NCBI GenBank assembly: GCA_000434555.1
Contig: FR880110.1
Coordinates: 95,728-159,727 of the forward strand
Source of the DNA: Clostridium sp. CAG:524
GTDB taxonomy: Bacteria; Bacillota_I; Bacilli_A; RF39; UBA660
Direction: 5' to 3'
DNA: 64,000 nt
Every line of letters begins with the position of its first letter. The stretch's first letter is position 1. The translations under genes and the position numbers were made by a program. The notes beneath the pieces were generated by a model. That model did not search any database. It was not told the origin of the DNA and was given only the letters and a program-made list of their open reading frames with translations. Positions 24,106-34,082 of this stretch are shown piece after piece.

Positions 24106-26269
24106 TGAAAACGAAGAAACTCCTAGAACAAGAATTCCAAGAGGACATGGACCAGGTGCATCATTTGAAAAACCAAAGAATTTTAAAGAAGCATTACTAA
24201 AGTTAAAAAAATATTTAAGTAAATTAATGCCGCTTATTATAGTAGCTGTACTACTATCAATGATAAGCAGTGTCTTATCAATTATTGGTCCAAATAAAAT
24301 AAAAGATTTAACAAATGAAATTCAAGGTGGAATAGTAATTAATAAAGATAATTTAGAATTACTTACAAAGGATATATCAAGAGATATACAAGAGAATCTA
24401 ATATTATCACAAGATTCATTAAAAGAGATAAGCATAGATGATCAAACAAAATATTATGAAATATTAAATACAATAACAAAAGAAAATACAATGGAAAAGG
24501 TAATAGAAATACCAGATTCAATAAAGTTATTGATATTTAAGAATACTACTATTGAAGGTATAAATATTACATCAAAAGATAAAGTAGAGTTGTTAAATAT
24601 TATGAAAAATGTGGATATAAACGATCCTACAAAAATCTATAGTAAATTAGATACACTTTCAAGTAATATAAATGAATTAATTAAACCTAATATGAATAGA
24701 AATAAGATAAAAAATATAACAATCTTCTTAGTATGTTTATATTTACTTAGTGCATTATTTAGTTATATAGAAAATTATCTAATGGTAGTTGCATCAAACA
24801 ATTTTGCTAAATCTTTAAGAACAAAAATATCACAAAAGATAAATAAATTACCATTAAGATATTTTGATAGCCATAGTTATGGTGATATTTTATCAAGAGT
24901 TACGAATGATGTAGATACTATAAATATGTCTCTTCAAAATAGTTTAGGTACATTTATTGGTGCAGTAGCTTTATTTATTGGTTGTGCAATAATGATGTTT
25001 ACTACAAATGTAATAATGGCTATTGCATGTATCTTATCTTCAATATTTGGTTTTGCTTTTATGAGCTTTATATTAAAAAAATCTCAAAAATATTTTGTAA
25101 GAAGACAAACTGAACTTGGTAAGTTAAATGGTCATATTGAAGAAATATATAGTTCACACAATGTTGTTAAAGTATATAATGGAGAAACTGAATCACTAGA
25201 AAAATTCAATGAACTTAACAATAAAGTTTATGACTGCAATAGAAAGAGTCAATTTTTATCTGGTCTTATGCCACCAATGATGGGATTTATAGGCAATTTT
25301 AGTTATGTTGCAGTTTGTATAGTTGGATCTTTGCTTGTTTTAAAAGGTAATATTACATTTGGTGTAATAATTGCATTTATAATGTATGCTAGATTATTTA
25401 CTAGTCCACTTTCACAAATTGCACAAAGTATGACTCAACTTCAAACAGCAGCAGCTGCATCTGAAAGAGTATTTGAATTTTTAGAAGAAGAGGAAATGAC
25501 AGATGAAAGTACTTTAACAGGACTTCTTGATCCTAAAAAAGTAAAAGGTAATATTGATTTTGAACATGTTAAATTTGGATACACAAAAGATAGAAAAATT
25601 ATAAAAGACTTTAATTGTCATGTAAAGCCTGGTGAAAAGATAGCTATAGTTGGACCTACTGGTGCTGGTAAAACAACAATAGTTAACTTACTTATGAAAT
25701 TCTATGAAGTAAATAGTGGTGAAATAAAGATAGATAATATGCCTATAAGTAATCTTACAAGAGAAAATATTCATGATTTATTCATAATGGTTCTTCAGGA
25801 TACATGGTTATTTGAAGGTACTATAAGGGACAATATTAAATTTAATAAAGATAATGTTACTGATGAAGAAATATGGAACGCTCTTAAAGTGGTAGGTGTA
25901 GATCATTTTGTAAAATCACTTCCTAAAACATTAGATTATAAACTTGGTGATAATGAATCAATATCTGCAGGACAAAAACAATTACTTACGATTGCAAGAG
26001 GTATGATAAAAGATTCACCATTCTTGATACTCGATGAGGCAACATCTTCTGTAGATACAAGAACAGAAGAATTAGTTCAAGAAGCAATGGATAAATTAAC
26101 TGAAGGAAGAACTTCGTTTATAATCGCACATAGATTATCAACAATCAAAAATGCTGATTTAATTCTAGTAATGAAAGATGGAAATATAATTGAAACTGGA
26201 AATCATGATGAATTGATAAAGCAAAATGGATTTTATGCAGAACTTTATAATTCACAATTTCAAAACTAA
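24098..26269 (+). CDS. ABC exporter half-transporter with large extracellular insert (second subunit)
   Basis: 723-residue partner of the preceding subunit. After an N-terminal cytoplasmic stretch (PRTRIPRGHGPG) and the first helix (residues about 45-63) there is an insert of roughly 130 residues before helix 2 (about 205-225), placed outside the cell. The ATPase domain has Walker A GPTGAGKTT (from 519), signature ISAGQKQLL and Walker B FLILDEATSS with the catalytic Glu. The signature is SAGQ rather than SGGQ, and faces the degenerate site of the partner, as expected in an asymmetric exporter. AAGGAGG precedes the ATG. Confidence 0.9.
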   Translation: MNNENEETPRTRIPRGHGPGASFEKPKNFKEALLKLKKYLSKLMPLIIVAVLLSMISSVLSIIGPNKIKDLTNEIQGGIVINKDNLELLTKDISRDIQENLILSQDSLKEISIDDQTKYYEILNTITKENTMEKVIEIPDSIKLLIFKNTTIEGINITSKDKVELLNIMKNVDINDPTKIYSKLDTLSSNINELIKPNMNRNKIKNITIFLVCLYLLSALFSYIENYLMVVASNNFAKSLRTKISQKINKLPLRYFDSHSYGDILSRVTNDVDTINMSLQNSLGTFIGAVALFIGCAIMMFTTNVIMAIACILSSIFGFAFMSFILKKSQKYFVRRQTELGKLNGHIEEIYSSHNVVKVYNGETESLEKFNELNNKVYDCNRKSQFLSGLMPPMMGFIGNFSYVAVCIVGSLLVLKGNITFGVIIAFIMYARLFTSPLSQIAQSMTQLQTAAAASERVFEFLEEEEMTDESTLTGLLDPKKVKGNIDFEHVKFGYTKDRKIIKDFNCHVKPGEKIAIVGPTGAGKTTIVNLLMKFYEVNSGEIKIDNMPISNLTRENIHDLFIMVLQDTWLFEGTIRDNIKFNKDNVTDEEIWNALKVVGVDHFVKSLPKTLDYKLGDNESISAGQKQLLTIARGMIKDSPFLILDEATSSVDTRTEELVQEAMDKLTEGRTSFIIAHRLSTIKNADLILVMKDGNIIETGNHDELIKQNGFYAELYNSQFQN

Positions 26270-26277
26270 TAAATATT

Positions 26278-26310
26278 AAGCATTCAAGTTTAACAGCTTG
26301 AGTGCTTTTT
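26278..26310 (+). terminator. Terminator after the ABC exporter operon
   Basis: AAGCATTCAAG pairs with CTTGAGTGCTT (one T-G pair), followed by a T-run. Confidence 0.85.
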
Positions 26311-26323
26311 AAATAAAAATCTA

Positions 26324-26352
26324 TTGTTAAAAAAATCATTATATGTTACAAT
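26324..26352 (+). promoter_or_regulatory. Promoter of the HerA-like gene
   Basis: TTGTTA (26324-26329), 17 bases, TGTTACAAT (26344-26352), an extended -10. Confidence 0.7.
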
Positions 26353-26380
26353 ATTTAATAGGATAGAGGGGAAGTAAAAT

Positions 26381-28144
26381 ATGTTAGGAAAGATACTTAC
26401 AATTAACAAAAATAGTGCGATTGTAGCTATTAATAAAGCAAATGGTGCCCAAATAACAGATTTAATAAATTTGCATGTAGTATTTGAAGATCAAAATAAA
26501 AAAATATTAGGTGAAATAGATTCAATTGAACAAGATACTATTAAAATAACTTTCTTAGGAGAATTAACTTCTAATGATTTTATTGGTGGCCTAATTAAAA
26601 AGCCCAGTTTAGATGCCAAAATAAGAATTATTAATCCAGAAGAATTAAAGATACTTACTGGAGTTGAAAATAGAAGCATAAGACTTGGAGTATCTCCTCT
26701 TTATAATGACTTTCCATTAAATGTAAGTATAGATGAGTTATTTAGTAATCATACTGCTATATTTGGTAATACAGGTAGTGGTAAAACATATGGTATATGT
26801 AGAATCATTCAAAATATATTTCCTAAAGGTCAAATAATTCCTTACAAAGCAAATCTTTTTATATTTGATTCATATGGTGAATATATAAATGCTTTTTCAA
26901 GGTTACAAGAGAATAATCCATTTTATTCATTTAAAGTAATTACAACTAATTTAAAAAAGAATTATGAAAAATTGAATATTCCTGTATGCCTATTAGAACT
27001 TGAAGATGTATTGAATTTACTTGAAGCAACAAATTTTTCACAAATTGCTATGGTAGATACTGCACTTACTTATGTAAAAATGTTTGCTAGAAATGATAAA
27101 GAAGCAATGGATTTCAAAAATCATATCTTGGCAAAAGCTATAACTTCAATAATGTATACTAATCAAACATCTTCAAAGATAAGAGATCAAATTTTTGAAA
27201 TATTAAGTGAAACTAATACAGCTGAACTTTCTCTTGAAACAGAAGTTCCAGGAATTGGATTTACAAGACAATTTAGAAATTGTTTCGATATAGATAGTGA
27301 AGGAAGATTTGCTGAAAGAAAAATAATTAGTGATTATATAAAAGGATTTATTGATGAAGATAGAAAATGGAATTATGATAGTACTGGAGTAAGCTATTCA
27401 TTACATGATCTTGAAGTAGCATTAAACTTTACATTATACAGTGAAAGATATTTACTTAATGAAGCAATGTATGATTCGGCAATGAGTTTAAAGGTTAAAT
27501 TACATGATTTAGCAACAAGAAGTAATAGTTCATTCTTTACTAATGAAGGATATATTACATTAGATGAATATATAAAAAGAATTCAAATTAATGGAAATAA
27601 AAAGAGTCAAATCGTAAATTTTAATTTAGAAGATGTAGATGATAGATTTGCTCGTTCTATAGTTAAGATATTTGGAAGAATGTTTATGAAATATACAAAG
27701 GGACTTGCAGAAAGAGCATCTTTTCCAATACATATGATTTTAGAAGAAGCTCACCGTTATGTTTTAGAGGGTGATGATAAAAAATTATTTGGTTATAACA
27801 TATTTGAAAGAATTGCTAAAGAAGGAAGAAAATATGGACTTTTACTTGATTTAATTACTCAAAGGCCAACTGATTTAAATGAAAATGTAATAAGTCAGTG
27901 TGCTAACTTCTTAATATTTAAAATAAATCATCCAGCTGATCTTGAATATATAGCTAAAAGTGTACCTAATATGAGTGAAGATGTAGTAGAAAAGCAAAAG
28001 ACACTTCAATCTGGTACTTGTGTAGCATTTGGTAGAATATTCAAAATACCAATGATTGTGAAAATGGAAAAAGCAGACCCACCTCCAACTAGTGCTAACT
28101 GTGAGATATATAATAACTGGATGGTAAAATTAAAAGAACAATAG
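26381..28144 (+). CDS. HerA-type (FtsK-like superfamily, DUF87) ATPase
   Basis: 587-residue ATPase of the HerA/DUF87 group, DNA-translocating motor proteins used in end resection and in several phage defence systems. An N-terminal beta-barrel (residues 1-95, HAS-barrel-like) precedes Walker A GNTGSGKTY (from Gly129); the Walker B-type motif HMILEEAHRYV lies near residue 455, followed by GRKYGLLLDLITQRP, the sensor block. Partners such as NurA nuclease or SIR2 are not adjacent: the next gene, 32 bases on, is a glycosidase. Function in vivo is therefore open. Confidence 0.85.
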   Translation: MLGKILTINKNSAIVAINKANGAQITDLINLHVVFEDQNKKILGEIDSIEQDTIKITFLGELTSNDFIGGLIKKPSLDAKIRIINPEELKILTGVENRSIRLGVSPLYNDFPLNVSIDELFSNHTAIFGNTGSGKTYGICRIIQNIFPKGQIIPYKANLFIFDSYGEYINAFSRLQENNPFYSFKVITTNLKKNYEKLNIPVCLLELEDVLNLLEATNFSQIAMVDTALTYVKMFARNDKEAMDFKNHILAKAITSIMYTNQTSSKIRDQIFEILSETNTAELSLETEVPGIGFTRQFRNCFDIDSEGRFAERKIISDYIKGFIDEDRKWNYDSTGVSYSLHDLEVALNFTLYSERYLLNEAMYDSAMSLKVKLHDLATRSNSSFFTNEGYITLDEYIKRIQINGNKKSQIVNFNLEDVDDRFARSIVKIFGRMFMKYTKGLAERASFPIHMILEEAHRYVLEGDDKKLFGYNIFERIAKEGRKYGLLLDLITQRPTDLNENVISQCANFLIFKINHPADLEYIAKSVPNMSEDVVEKQKTLQSGTCVAFGRIFKIPMIVKMEKADPPPTSANCEIYNNWMVKLKEQ

Positions 28145-28176
28145 AATTATAAAATATATAGAAAGGAAGGATAATT

Positions 28177-30582
28177 ATGTATGATTTTGGTACTCACTTT
28201 GAAGTTGATTTAACTAAAAGCAAAACACCATCATCAAATGTATTTAGAGGTAAAACATATAGAATAAGTATATTATCTGATGTTTTAATAAGATTTGAAT
28301 ACAGTGAAACAGGATCATTTAATGATTATCCTACTTTTTTTGCTAGTAATAGATCTTTTGGTAAACCAAAGATAACAGTAGAAGAAGATAACAATGTATT
28401 AATAATCAAAAATGATATATTTATTTTAGAGTATAATAAAGAGAAACCATTTATAGGCAGTAAGTTAATGCCTGATCAAAATTTAAAAGTAACTATTGCT
28501 GGTACTGAAAAAATATGGTATTTTAATCATCCAGAAGTTAAAAACTTTAAAGGAACAGCTTATAGTCTTGATGATACTAAAGGTAATATAGATTTTGAAA
28601 AAGGATTATTTAGTTTAGATGGATTTACAACATTTGATGACTCTAGAACTCCAATACTTGATGCTCATGGAAATGTTTTATCTCCAAACTATAAAAATAT
28701 AGATACATATTTATTTATATATAATAATGATTTTGGTATAGGACTTCGTGATTATTTTAATCTTACGTCTTTACCACCATTAATACCAAGATATGCTTTA
28801 GGAGTATGGTGGAATAAAAATGAAGCATATGGTGAAAAAGATATACAAAATTTAGTTTATAATTTTAAGAAATATGATTTACCAATGTCAGTTCTTTTAT
28901 TAAATGAATGCAATAGAACTAAAAATAATTATTCACCAATAAGTTTTTCTTTTGATAAAACTAAATTGCCAAATCCAAGAGGACTAAGTGAGTTCTTACA
29001 TAAAAATAAAATATATCTAGGAAGCAATATTAAAACAGAAGGATTAATAAGTGTAGAAGAGGAAAGTTACTTAGAATTTCAAAAATATTACAATAAAGAT
29101 TTAAATAAAAACATTCCACTTAATGTATATGATCCTAAATTAGTTGATTCATATTTAAAAGGAATAATTAATCCATTCTTAGATAAAGGTGTAGATTTCT
29201 TATGGATAGATGATAATAATAAAGAAAATACTCTTCGTAGTTTTACAATGAATTATTTTCTATATAAGAACTTTAATCTAAATAAAGCAAAAAGAAATTT
29301 TATAATATCAAGAAATTTTGGAATATGCCCTCATAAATATTCTGCTCTTTATTCAGGCGAAACTTTAATTAGTTGGAAAACATTAAAACTTCTTCCATTC
29401 TTTAATTCAACAGCCGCTAATATAGGTGTTTCTTGGTGGAGTCATGATATTGGTGGATACAAGGGTGGAACTGAAGATGCTGAATTATTCATGAGATATG
29501 TTCAACTTGGAGTATATAGTCCAATATTAAGACTTTCAAGTGATACAGGTAAATACTATAAAAGAGAGCCATGGAAATGGGATGCTAAAACCTATAAAAT
29601 TGTTCATGATTATTTAAAAATAAGACATAGACTTATACCATATATATATAGTGAAGCTAAAAAGTATTCATCATTTGGTTCACCATTGATACAACCACTT
29701 TACTACAAATATCCAGAAACATATGATGAACCACTTTATAAAAATGAATTCTATTATGGTAGTGAATTATTCGTGTGTCCAATTACAACACCTAAAGATG
29801 AAATAATGAATAGAGTTGTACATAGAATATTCTTACCTAATGGAGTATGGTATGACTTTAAAACTGGTAAGAAATTTACTGGTGGTAATAGATATGTGAC
29901 ATTCTATAAAGATGAAGATTATCCAGTTTATGCTAAAACAGGAGCAATAATTCCACTTGCCAAATTAGATCCACAAAATATAAATGATACAAGTGCTCCT
30001 AAAACACTTGAAATACAAATATTTCCAGGAAGAAGTAACACATATAAAATGTATGAAGACGATGGAACTTCTTCAATGTATAAAGAAGGATATAGCTTTA
30101 CAACTGAAATAAATTATTACTATAAAGAAGATGATTTTTCAGTATCAATTGAACCAATTGAAGGAAAACTTGGTATCATCCCTGAAAAACGAAACTACAT
30201 TATAAGATTTAGAAATACAAAATTTACTGATGGAGTACAAGTGTTCCAAGATGAAGTAAATGTTAAATGTAAAAGATATACAGATGAAAATGACTTTGTT
30301 ATTGAATTTAATGATATAAGCACTACAAGTAAAGTATTCGTATATTGTAAGGGTAAAGATATAGAAATTGACGCGAATAGAGTTATTAATGAAGACTTAG
30401 AAGGTATCATAACAGATTTAAAAATAAAAACATCACTAAAAGAAGAAATAGATAAAATAATATTTAGTGATTCAAATATCAAAGCAAAAAGAATTGCTAT
30501 TAGGAAGTTAAGAAGAAAAGGATTACCATCAATTTTCATAAGAATGTTTATGAAGTTACTTGAATATATTGAAGAAGTATAG
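28177..30582 (+). CDS. GH31-family glycoside hydrolase with altered acid/base residue
   Basis: 801-residue member of family GH31 (alpha-glucosidase/alpha-xylosidase type), no signal peptide, so cytoplasmic. N-terminal beta-sandwich (about 1-200), TIM barrel (about 205-540: ALGVWWNK, GVDFLWIDDNN, SWWSHDIGGYKGGTEDAEL), then C-terminal beta-sandwiches and a basic helical tail. The nucleophile position is Asp345 in WIDD. The acid/base position, normally Asp in a W/F-SGD motif, is Glu395 here (YSGETLISW). Activity may be changed or lost. The family normally acts on terminal alpha-glucosides such as starch fragments. It is close behind the HerA-like gene and its end overlaps the leuS T-box promoter. 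Confidence 0.88.
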   Translation: MYDFGTHFEVDLTKSKTPSSNVFRGKTYRISILSDVLIRFEYSETGSFNDYPTFFASNRSFGKPKITVEEDNNVLIIKNDIFILEYNKEKPFIGSKLMPDQNLKVTIAGTEKIWYFNHPEVKNFKGTAYSLDDTKGNIDFEKGLFSLDGFTTFDDSRTPILDAHGNVLSPNYKNIDTYLFIYNNDFGIGLRDYFNLTSLPPLIPRYALGVWWNKNEAYGEKDIQNLVYNFKKYDLPMSVLLLNECNRTKNNYSPISFSFDKTKLPNPRGLSEFLHKNKIYLGSNIKTEGLISVEEESYLEFQKYYNKDLNKNIPLNVYDPKLVDSYLKGIINPFLDKGVDFLWIDDNNKENTLRSFTMNYFLYKNFNLNKAKRNFIISRNFGICPHKYSALYSGETLISWKTLKLLPFFNSTAANIGVSWWSHDIGGYKGGTEDAELFMRYVQLGVYSPILRLSSDTGKYYKREPWKWDAKTYKIVHDYLKIRHRLIPYIYSEAKKYSSFGSPLIQPLYYKYPETYDEPLYKNEFYYGSELFVCPITTPKDEIMNRVVHRIFLPNGVWYDFKTGKKFTGGNRYVTFYKDEDYPVYAKTGAIIPLAKLDPQNINDTSAPKTLEIQIFPGRSNTYKMYEDDGTSSMYKEGYSFTTEINYYYKEDDFSVSIEPIEGKLGIIPEKRNYIIRFRNTKFTDGVQVFQDEVNVKCKRYTDENDFVIEFNDISTTSKVFVYCKGKDIEIDANRVINEDLEGIITDLKIKTSLKEEIDKIIFSDSNIKAKRIAIRKLRRKGLPSIFIRMFMKLLEYIEEV

Positions 30583-30598
30583 TATAATGAACCTATAT
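30569..30598 (+). promoter_or_regulatory. Promoter of the leucine T-box operon
   Basis: TTGAAG (30569-30574), 18 bases, TATAAT (30593-30598). The -35 lies inside the end of the GH31 gene. Confidence 0.6.
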
Positions 30599-30604
30599 TT
30601 CAGT

Positions 30605-30791
30605 GATGAAAAGAGTAGTAAATATATATTTATTTATAGAAAGTTAGTGGTTGATGTAAACTAATAATAAAATATATTGAACTTGCTTTTTTAGAAATAA
30701 CGTTTATGCGCGTTAAGCAAATGAGAAATAGTTTAACTATAAAATAAGGTGGTACCACGGCAATAGTCGTCCTTTGATACCATCTTTTTTG
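30605..30791 (+). promoter_or_regulatory. T-box leader, leucine specific, before a membrane protein gene and leuS
   Basis: Same plan as the alanine leader: stem I with AGTTAGTGGTTG, specifier CTT (Leu) at 30682-30684 after GAA, and T-box core TGGTACCACGG from 30750. AAGGTGGTA pairs with TACCATCTT (about 30777-30787) as terminator before six Ts; the antiterminator uses the AAGG/CCTT pair around the core. The specifier matches leuS, but the first gene after the terminator is a small membrane protein. Confidence 0.93.
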
Positions 30792-30823
30792 TTTAGAAAA
30801 TTATAGATATAAGGAGGAAAAAA

Positions 30824-31186
30824 ATGGAAATATTAAAATTTATTGGTGATTTCTTGCTGATTTTTGCATTAGTATATATTGTATATAGTGTGTTTTTCAA
30901 TAAGAAAAGAAAAGATTATAAAGATTTAAAAAAGAATGATGAAATAAAATTCTTCATAAGAAAATATGATTTAGATATGAGAAAGACTAAATATAAAAGT
31001 TTACTTAGAACACTTACATTTATTAATTCTTTCATTATATCATTAGAAACTACAATTGTACTTTATATTGAAAATTATATTGTGAAGATAATAGTGTGTT
31101 TTATATCATCAATAATTTTACTATATGTTTTATATACAATAACAGGTAATTATTATAAGAAGAAGGAGAATGAAGAAGATGTATGA
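30824..31186 (+). CDS. Small two-helix membrane protein in the leuS operon
   Basis: No family recognised. 120 residues: N-terminal helix ([16 protein letters not shown]), basic cytoplasmic stretch ([25 protein letters not shown]), then two hydrophobic segments close together ([18 protein letters not shown] and [21 protein letters not shown]) and an acidic-basic end. It follows the leucine T-box terminator directly, with AAGGAGG before the ATG, and overlaps the leuS start by eight bases. It should therefore be made only when leucyl-tRNA is short. A role linked to leucine supply is an inference from position alone. Confidence 0.65.
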   Translation: MEILKFIGDFLLIFALVYIVYSVFFNKKRKDYKDLKKNDEIKFFIRKYDLDMRKTKYKSLLRTLTFINSFIISLETTIVLYIENYIVKIIVCFISSIILLYVLYTITGNYYKKKENEEDV

Positions 31187-34001
31187 TTTTAAGAAAATAG
31201 AAGATAAATGGAAAAAATATTGGGAAAGTCATGATTGTTTTAAAACTGATACTAGTGATTTTAGTAAACCAAAGTATTATGCTTTAGATATGTTTCCTTA
31301 TCCTAGTGGAGTAGGACTTCATGCAGGACATCCTGAAGGGTATACTGCTACTGACATTATTTCAAGAATGAAAAGAATGCAAGGATATAATGTACTTCAT
31401 CCAATGGGATGGGATGCTTTTGGGCTACCAGCAGAACAATATGCTATACAAACAGGAAATCATCCGGGAAATTTTACTGAAAAGAATATTGAAACATTTA
31501 AAGGTCAACTTAAAAATATAGGTCTTTCATATGATTGGTCTAAAGAAATATCTACATGTGATCCTAAATTCTATAAATGGACACAATGGATATTTAAAAG
31601 ATTATTTGAAGATGGACTTGCTAAAAAAGTTGATATGCCAGTAAATTGGTGTGAAGAACTTGGTACTGTTCTTGCTAATGATGAGGTAATTGATGGTAAA
31701 AGTGAAAGAGGTGGATATCCTGTTGTTCGTAAAAATATGAGTCAATGGGTTATTAATATTACAAAATATGCTGATAGATTACTAGAAGGACTTGATGAAA
31801 TAGATTGGCCAGAGGGTACAAAAGAAATACAAAGATATTGGATAGGTAAAAGTATTGGTGCTGAAGTTAATTTCAAAGTAAAAAATACTGATTATGATTT
31901 TACTGTATTTACTACAAGATGTGATACATTATTTGGTGCAACATATACAGTATTATCACCAGAACATCCACTTGTTAAAGAAATAACAACAGAGTCACAA
32001 AAGGAAGAAGTAGAAAAATATATAAATGAATGTAAAAGTAAAAGTGAACTTGAAAGAACAGGTTCTAATGCTGGAAAAACAGGTGTATTCACAGGTGCTT
32101 ATGCTATAAATCCAGTTAATAATAAAGAAATACCAATATGGATAAGTGATTATGTGTTAATGTCTTATGGAACTGGTGCTATTATGGCTGTACCTGCTCA
32201 TGATACAAGAGATTTTGAGTTTGCTACTAAGTTTAATATTCCAATAATACAAGTATTAGAAGAAGTAACAGGTAAAGAACAAGAAAATGAAAAACAAAAG
32301 AAATCAATAGTTGCAATACTTTATGATAAGATTGAAGACAAATATTTAACTATTAACTGGCATTCAAAAGGTGGAAGATTATTTGTAGGTGGAACTATAA
32401 AAAATAATGAAACAGATGTTGAATGTGCGATAAGAGAAATAAAAGAAGAAACTGGTTATACTGATTTTACTCTTAAAGAGGTTGGATTTAAAATAAACCA
32501 TCATTATTATGCTTACAACAAAGATACTTACTTTGAGATAGAAGCAACACCATTATTATTTGAATTAAATTCAAGTAAGCAAGATAAACAAAATTTGGAT
32601 GAAGATGAAGTTTTTGATATAGAGTGGGTAACTAAAGATATTATAGAAAAAGAGATAAAAGATGAATTACATAAAAAAACGTATGAATATGTAACTTGTC
32701 CTGATGCTATGACTAATGATGGAATCCATATTAATTCAGGATTTTTAGATGGCCTTAATAAAGAAGATGCAATTAATACAATGATTAATTGGCTTCATGA
32801 ACATAATTGTGGTAAAAAGAAAGTTAATTATAGATTAAGAGATTGGATATTCGCAAGACAAAGATATTGGGGAGAACCTATACCTGTTGTTGAACTAGAA
32901 GATGGAGAATACATTGCTCTTAAGGATAGCGAGCTTCCACTTATACTACCTGAACTTGAAGATTATGCTCCAGGTAAAGATGGAACAGCTCCACTTAATA
33001 AAAAAACTGATTGGGTAAACATAGAAATAGATGGTAAAAAAGGTAAAAGAGAAACATCAACTATGCCAGGAAGTGCTGGATCTAGTTGGTACTTCTTAAG
33101 ATATATTGATCCAAATAATGATGAATGTTTAGCAGATTATAAATTATTAGAGCATTGGATGCCAGTAGATCTATATATTGGTGGTCCAGAACACGCCACA
33201 GGACACTTATTATATTCAAGAATGTGGAATAATTATTTATATGATAAAAAAGTAGTACCAGTAAAAGAACCATTCAAAAAACTTGTTCATCAGGGAATGA
33301 TACTTGGTGCTAATGGAATAAAGATGGGTAAAAGGTATCCAGAGTTTGTAGTAAATCCTAATGATGTGGTAAATGAATATGGTGCAGATACTTTAAGATT
33401 ATACGAAATGTTCATGGGACCACTTGAAGCAGATAAGCCATGGAATAATGAAGGTGTAGTTGGAAGCAAAAGATTTTTAGAAAGAGTTTATAGACAACTT
33501 ATTGAAAGTGATAAAGTAAAAGATAAAGAAAATAAAAATTTAGAACAACTATATCACATCACAGTTAAAAAAGTAACAGAGGACTATGAAAATTTAAAAT
33601 TCAATACAGCAATAAGTAGTCTTATGATATTTATGAATGCAGTAAGTAAAGAAGAATACATAAGTAAAGAATATGCAGTTGGATTTATAAAACTTCTTTA
33701 TCCAATCGCGCCATTTATATGCGAAGAAATGTATTTAATAATAGATGGCTCACTTGATACATTAACATATGCACCATGGCCAACATATAATGAAGAATTA
33801 ACTAAGTTAGATACAGTTACTATTGCGGTAAGTGTTAATGGTAAATTAAGAGCGACATTTGAAGCTGAAAAAGATTTAGAAAAGGATGAAATACTAAAAC
33901 TTGCTCATCAAGAAGAAAATGTCATTAGACATTTAGAAGGACACGAAATCATAAAAGAAATTGTTGTTCCAAATAAAATAGTTAACATAGTTATAAAATA
34001 A
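31179..34001 (+). CDS. leuS: Leucyl-tRNA synthetase with a Nudix domain inserted in the CP1 region
   Basis: Class I synthetase charging tRNA-Leu. HAGH (from His48) is the HIGH motif; the CP1 editing site [15 protein letters not shown] is intact; the KMSKS loop reads KMGKRYPE. At 940 residues it is about 130 longer than B. subtilis LeuRS. The excess is one block, residues about 365-504 (32270-32690), between [12 protein letters not shown] and [13 protein letters not shown], where homologues have a linker of about ten residues. It holds a complete Nudix box, residues 405-427 (G-x5-E-x7-REIKEETGY). The start at 31179 has AAGGAG ten bases before it; the ATG at 31170 is too close. Regulated by the leucine T-box. 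Confidence 0.95.
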   Translation: MYDFKKIEDKWKKYWESHDCFKTDTSDFSKPKYYALDMFPYPSGVGLHAGHPEGYTATDIISRMKRMQGYNVLHPMGWDAFGLPAEQYAIQTGNHPGNFTEKNIETFKGQLKNIGLSYDWSKEISTCDPKFYKWTQWIFKRLFEDGLAKKVDMPVNWCEELGTVLANDEVIDGKSERGGYPVVRKNMSQWVINITKYADRLLEGLDEIDWPEGTKEIQRYWIGKSIGAEVNFKVKNTDYDFTVFTTRCDTLFGATYTVLSPEHPLVKEITTESQKEEVEKYINECKSKSELERTGSNAGKTGVFTGAYAINPVNNKEIPIWISDYVLMSYGTGAIMAVPAHDTRDFEFATKFNIPIIQVLEEVTGKEQENEKQKKSIVAILYDKIEDKYLTINWHSKGGRLFVGGTIKNNETDVECAIREIKEETGYTDFTLKEVGFKINHHYYAYNKDTYFEIEATPLLFELNSSKQDKQNLDEDEVFDIEWVTKDIIEKEIKDELHKKTYEYVTCPDAMTNDGIHINSGFLDGLNKEDAINTMINWLHEHNCGKKKVNYRLRDWIFARQRYWGEPIPVVELEDGEYIALKDSELPLILPELEDYAPGKDGTAPLNKKTDWVNIEIDGKKGKRETSTMPGSAGSSWYFLRYIDPNNDECLADYKLLEHWMPVDLYIGGPEHATGHLLYSRMWNNYLYDKKVVPVKEPFKKLVHQGMILGANGIKMGKRYPEFVVNPNDVVNEYGADTLRLYEMFMGPLEADKPWNNEGVVGSKRFLERVYRQLIESDKVKDKENKNLEQLYHITVKKVTEDYENLKFNTAISSLMIFMNAVSKEEYISKEYAVGFIKLLYPIAPFICEEMYLIIDGSLDTLTYAPWPTYNEELTKLDTVTIAVSVNGKLRATFEAEKDLEKDEILKLAHQEENVIRHLEGHEIIKEIVVPNKIVNIVIK

Positions 34002-34025
34002 GCAGCATAAAAAGTGCTGCTTTTA
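34000..34025 (+). terminator. Terminator after leuS
   Basis: AAGCAGCA (34000-34007) pairs with TGCTGCTT (34015-34022), then Ts. Confidence 0.85.
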
Positions 34026-34029
34026 TCAT

Positions 34030-34058
34030 TTGAAAACATATTTAATATATGTTATCAT
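34030..34058 (+). promoter_or_regulatory. Promoter of the methyltransferase gene
   Basis: TTGAAA (34030-34035), 17 bases, TGTTATCAT (34050-34058; extended -10). Confidence 0.65.
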
Positions 34059-34082
34059 AAGTAATGAAATAGTGGTGAAAAT

